Assembly (NCBI GenBank): GCA_902541745.1
Contig: CACBRW010000007.1
Span: 1-43,419 of the forward strand
Source of the DNA: an uncultured Pelagibacteraceae bacterium
GTDB taxonomy: Bacteria; Pseudomonadota; Alphaproteobacteria; Pelagibacterales; Pelagibacteraceae
Direction of reading: 5' to 3'
Length of the DNA: 43,419 nucleotides
Shown here: piece after piece, positions 41,616-43,419 of the stretch
How positions within the stretch are numbered: the stretch's first letter is position 1
Layout: the number at the start of each line of letters is the position of its first letter
The notes under the pieces: model-generated
Databases searched by the model: none
What the model saw: the letters and a program-made list of their open reading frames with translations, nothing else
What the model was told of the DNA's origin: nothing
Program-made: the position numbers and the translations under genes

Positions 41616-42987
41616 CAATTAAATTTTCTTTTGGAAATGTTTTATTGTTTTCACCCTTAACACCTTTAAGGCTTTTTATAGTGACTGTATTTTCATTAAA
41701 TTCATTTTCACCGCATATTATTGCAACATCCAACTCACGTTTATTTGCTAGGGTTAGTTGCTTACCTAAATTTTTTTTTGTATCTAAAAAAATTTCAGCA
41801 TTGATATTATTATTTCTTAATAGATCTAAAATTTCATAATAACTTTTAAGATATTTTTCATCCATTACACAAACTAAAACTGGTTTTTGACTATCTACTT
41901 TTACTTGATCCAATTGCATTAAAGCAAATAACAATCGATCAACACCAAAACTAATTCCAGTACCTGGAATATCCACTCCTTTAAATCTCGAAATTAACTT
42001 GGCGTACGATCCCCCAGAACAGCAACTGCCTAAAGAAACTTCTTTACCTTTGTTATTTGTAACTTTTAAATTTAAATTGGTTTCAACAATAAATGAATCA
42101 TAGTACGAGAGACCTCTCACTATACAGAAATTGTTCCTAACTTGGTCTATGTTTTTTCCATAACCAAGTATTTTATATAATTCCTCTAATTCACTAATAC
42201 CCTCTTGAGATAATGGATTTTTTAATGTTTCTTTTAATTCTTTTAAATCTTTAATTTTTAAAAAATTAAGTATTTCAGACGCTTGTTCATCGTTTAAATC
42301 TGCACCTTTGGTAATTGCACCACTTATATCTTTTCTCTCTTTTTTAAGAAGATCTTCAACACCTTTTAAACCAAAACCTGGTTTATCTAATTTATCAATT
42401 GCCCTAATTACTTTTACTTGCTTTTCTTCTGATATTTTTAAATCATCTATTAATCCTTGAACTATTTTTCTGTTACTAATGTTAATTGTAAATTGATCTT
42501 TTTTTAGTCCACAATCTAATAAAGTACTTGATATTAAATTACAAAGCTCAGCATTTGCCTGAGCAGGATTAACATTTCCCACGATGTCAAAATCTGCTTG
42601 CATAAATTCCCTGTACCTTCCGTTACCAGGCTTTTCATTTCTAAATACATTTTGAATCGCATATCTTTTAAAGATTGATGGAAGCTCTTGATTATTTTGA
42701 GCAACAAATCTAGCTAGTGGGCTTGAGAGATCATACCTAAGAGTAATGCTTTTTTCTCCATCCTGAAATGAGAATACATCAGACATAGGATTAGCGTCAT
42801 CTTCTGCCAAAAAAGATCCTATATTTGAACTTATCTCAAACGAAGGGGTTTCCAGAGGCTCTGCTCCAAATTTAATAAAATTATTCTCAATAGCTTTTAA
42901 AAGCTTTTTTTTGAGAAGAAGTTTTTTATCCCAACGATCTTCAAATCCTGAAGGTAATCCAGGAATTAATTTTTTTTCTTTATTCAT
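41593..42987 (-). CDS. hisS: Histidyl-tRNA synthetase
   Basis: This class II synthetase has about 464 residues. It shows GLPSGFEDRWDKK at the N-terminus, TPSFE, LRYDLSSPLARFVA (motif 2 region), FRNEKPGNGRYREFMQADFDIVG, RGLSYYDSFIVE (the RGLxYY histidine-binding motif) and GTGISFGVDRLLFAL (motif 3). The ATG at 42987 is chosen because the longer frame runs backward through the tRNA-His gene. Only five bases separate the tRNA CCA end from this ATG, so the two share a transcript. Confidence 0.96.
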   Translation of the reverse strand: MNKEKKLIPGLPSGFEDRWDKKLLLKKKLLKAIENNFIKFGAEPLETPSFEISSNIGSFLAEDDANPMSDVFSFQDGEKSITLRYDLSSPLARFVAQNNQELPSIFKRYAIQNVFRNEKPGNGRYREFMQADFDIVGNVNPAQANAELCNLISSTLLDCGLKKDQFTINISNRKIVQGLIDDLKISEEKQVKVIRAIDKLDKPGFGLKGVEDLLKKERKDISGAITKGADLNDEQASEILNFLKIKDLKELKETLKNPLSQEGISELEELYKILGYGKNIDQVRNNFCIVRGLSYYDSFIVETNLNLKVTNNKGKEVSLGSCCSGGSYAKLISRFKGVDIPGTGISFGVDRLLFALMQLDQVKVDSQKPVLVCVMDEKYLKSYYEILDLLRNNNINAEIFLDTKKNLGKQLTLANKRELDVAIICGENEFNENTVTIKSLKGVKGENNKTFPKENLIDEVKKLI

Positions 42988-42992
42988 TCTTT

Positions 42993-43067
42993 TGGTACCC
43001 GGGCTGAGAGTCGAACTCAAACTTAAAGTTCCACAAACTTCCGTGCTAACCATTACACCACCCGGGC
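42993..43067 (-). tRNA. tRNA-His (GUG)
   Basis: The minus strand folds into a full cloverleaf of 75 bases including an encoded CCA. The acceptor stem is GCCCGGG with CCCGGGT, ending in a G1-U72 wobble; the D-arm is GTGT...GCAC; the anticodon loop is TTGTGGA with anticodon GTG. The variable loop is AAGT, and the T-arm is TTGAG with loop TTCGACT and CTCAG. The discriminator is A73 and the base before G1 is A, so the usual extra G-1 is not encoded. Loss of G-1 with A73 is known in one alphaproteobacterial clade. It lies directly upstream of hisS. Confidence 0.93.
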
Positions 43068-43243
43068 TTATCCTATTTGTTTTTATCTTATTTTATGTGG
43101 ATTTAAAATTATAATATAAATAAATAGCCTACTGGCTATGGAAACAGTTTCTGTGAGTACTTCTAAAAGTCTTTCTGTATGTAATATTTATATTCATGAG
43201 CAGTCTTTTAGACAAAAAAAATTAATATTCAAGGTCTAAATAG

Positions 43244-43284
43244 AAAAAGGACGTTTATCTATTTGATAGATAAAACGCCCTTTA
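43244..43284 (-). terminator. Intrinsic terminator of the cold-shock gene
   Basis: On the minus strand AAAGGGCGTTTTATCT pairs with AGATAAACGTCCTTT across a seven-base loop, and the stem runs into a T-tract. It begins about 20 bases after the cold-shock stop codon. The long A/T flanks could let it work in both directions. Confidence 0.75.
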
Positions 43285-43304
43285 AATTGAATTTACAAAA
43301 ACAG

Positions 43305-43419
43305 TTAATCTACTTTTTTTAAGTTAACTGCTGAAGGTCCTTTTGGTCCATCTTCGAGAGTGAATTCAAGTTTATCCCCTTCATTTATATATCTCATACC
43401 AGCAGCTTTTACAGCGCTA
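43305..43419 (-). CDS. Cold-shock protein, CspA family (5' end outside window)
   Basis: Only the last 37 codons are present. They read AVKAAGMRYINEGDKLEF then EDGPKGPSAVNLKKVD. This is the C-terminal half of the single cold-shock domain, a small beta-barrel that binds single-stranded RNA and DNA. The start lies beyond the right edge. A strong terminator follows. Confidence 0.85.
   Translation of the reverse strand, partial: SAVKAAGMRYINEGDKLEFTLEDGPKGPSAVNLKKVD

Noticed and set aside
1-43419. CRISPR array, insertion sequence or prophage
   Set aside because: No regularly spaced direct repeats, transposase, integrase or phage structural genes were seen. The phage-like exonuclease is isolated.

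Overview
The window looks like chromosomal DNA of a SAR11-type alphaproteobacterium (Pelagibacterales). It is strongly AT-rich and tightly packed, with many 1-8 base gene overlaps and weak or absent Shine-Dalgarno sites. Supporting markers are a tandem glycine riboswitch in front of malate synthase G, the alphaproteobacterial regulator GcrA, a short 4.5S-type SRP RNA directly upstream of dnaX, an NDUFA9-like protein, split HisG/HisZ, and a tRNA-His with no encoded G-1 and with A73. The assignment rests on content and gene order only; no search was run.

Layout. Bases 1-5349 hold a partial DUF1178 gene, argJ, secA and accA. Bases 5426-7792 carry a promoter, a glycine riboswitch and glcB. Bases 7767-10481 hold recR, ybaB, dnaX and the SRP RNA, read leftward. 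Bases 10492-14798 hold pheA, kdsB, a membrane-anchored cytochrome c, argF and argD. Bases 14967-19407 hold gcrA, an NDUFA9-like gene, an RNase D-like gene, kdsD, lptC and lptB. Bases 19417-28909 form one long rightward run: aroA, cmk, rpsA, ihfB, pyrF, trpF, trpB, trpA, accD, folC. Bases 28906-33038 run leftward: trxA, exonuclease I, a PD-(D/E)XK exonuclease, rmuC and two small conserved-looking genes. Bases 33055-39741 are an accessory island. Bases 39871-43067 are hisG, hisZ, hisS and tRNA-His, and the window ends in a cold-shock gene with its terminator.

The island is the most interesting part. A C5-cytosine DNA methyltransferase faces a leftward operon encoding two small unknown proteins, a MutL/MORC-like GHKL ATPase, an unrecognised 265-residue protein, a protein with a DUF6339-like N-terminus and a PWTR-type putative DNA-binding C-terminus, and a compact Vsr-like nuclease. 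The divergent promoter region contains a perfect 9-bp inverted repeat that looks like an operator. The operon also contains a non-coding stretch of about 185 bases with several strong hairpins. I read this as a restriction-modification-like or other anti-phage system; its restriction activity is inferred, not shown.

Six genes (argJ, secA, rpsA, trpF, folC and the GHKL ATPase) are broken by nine frameshifts. Every one is repaired by removing a single A from an A-run on the coding strand, and the corrected lengths then come out as whole reading frames. Since secA and rpsA are essential, base-calling error is the most economical explanation, with poly(A) slippage as the biological alternative. 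These genes are annotated over their full corrected extents.
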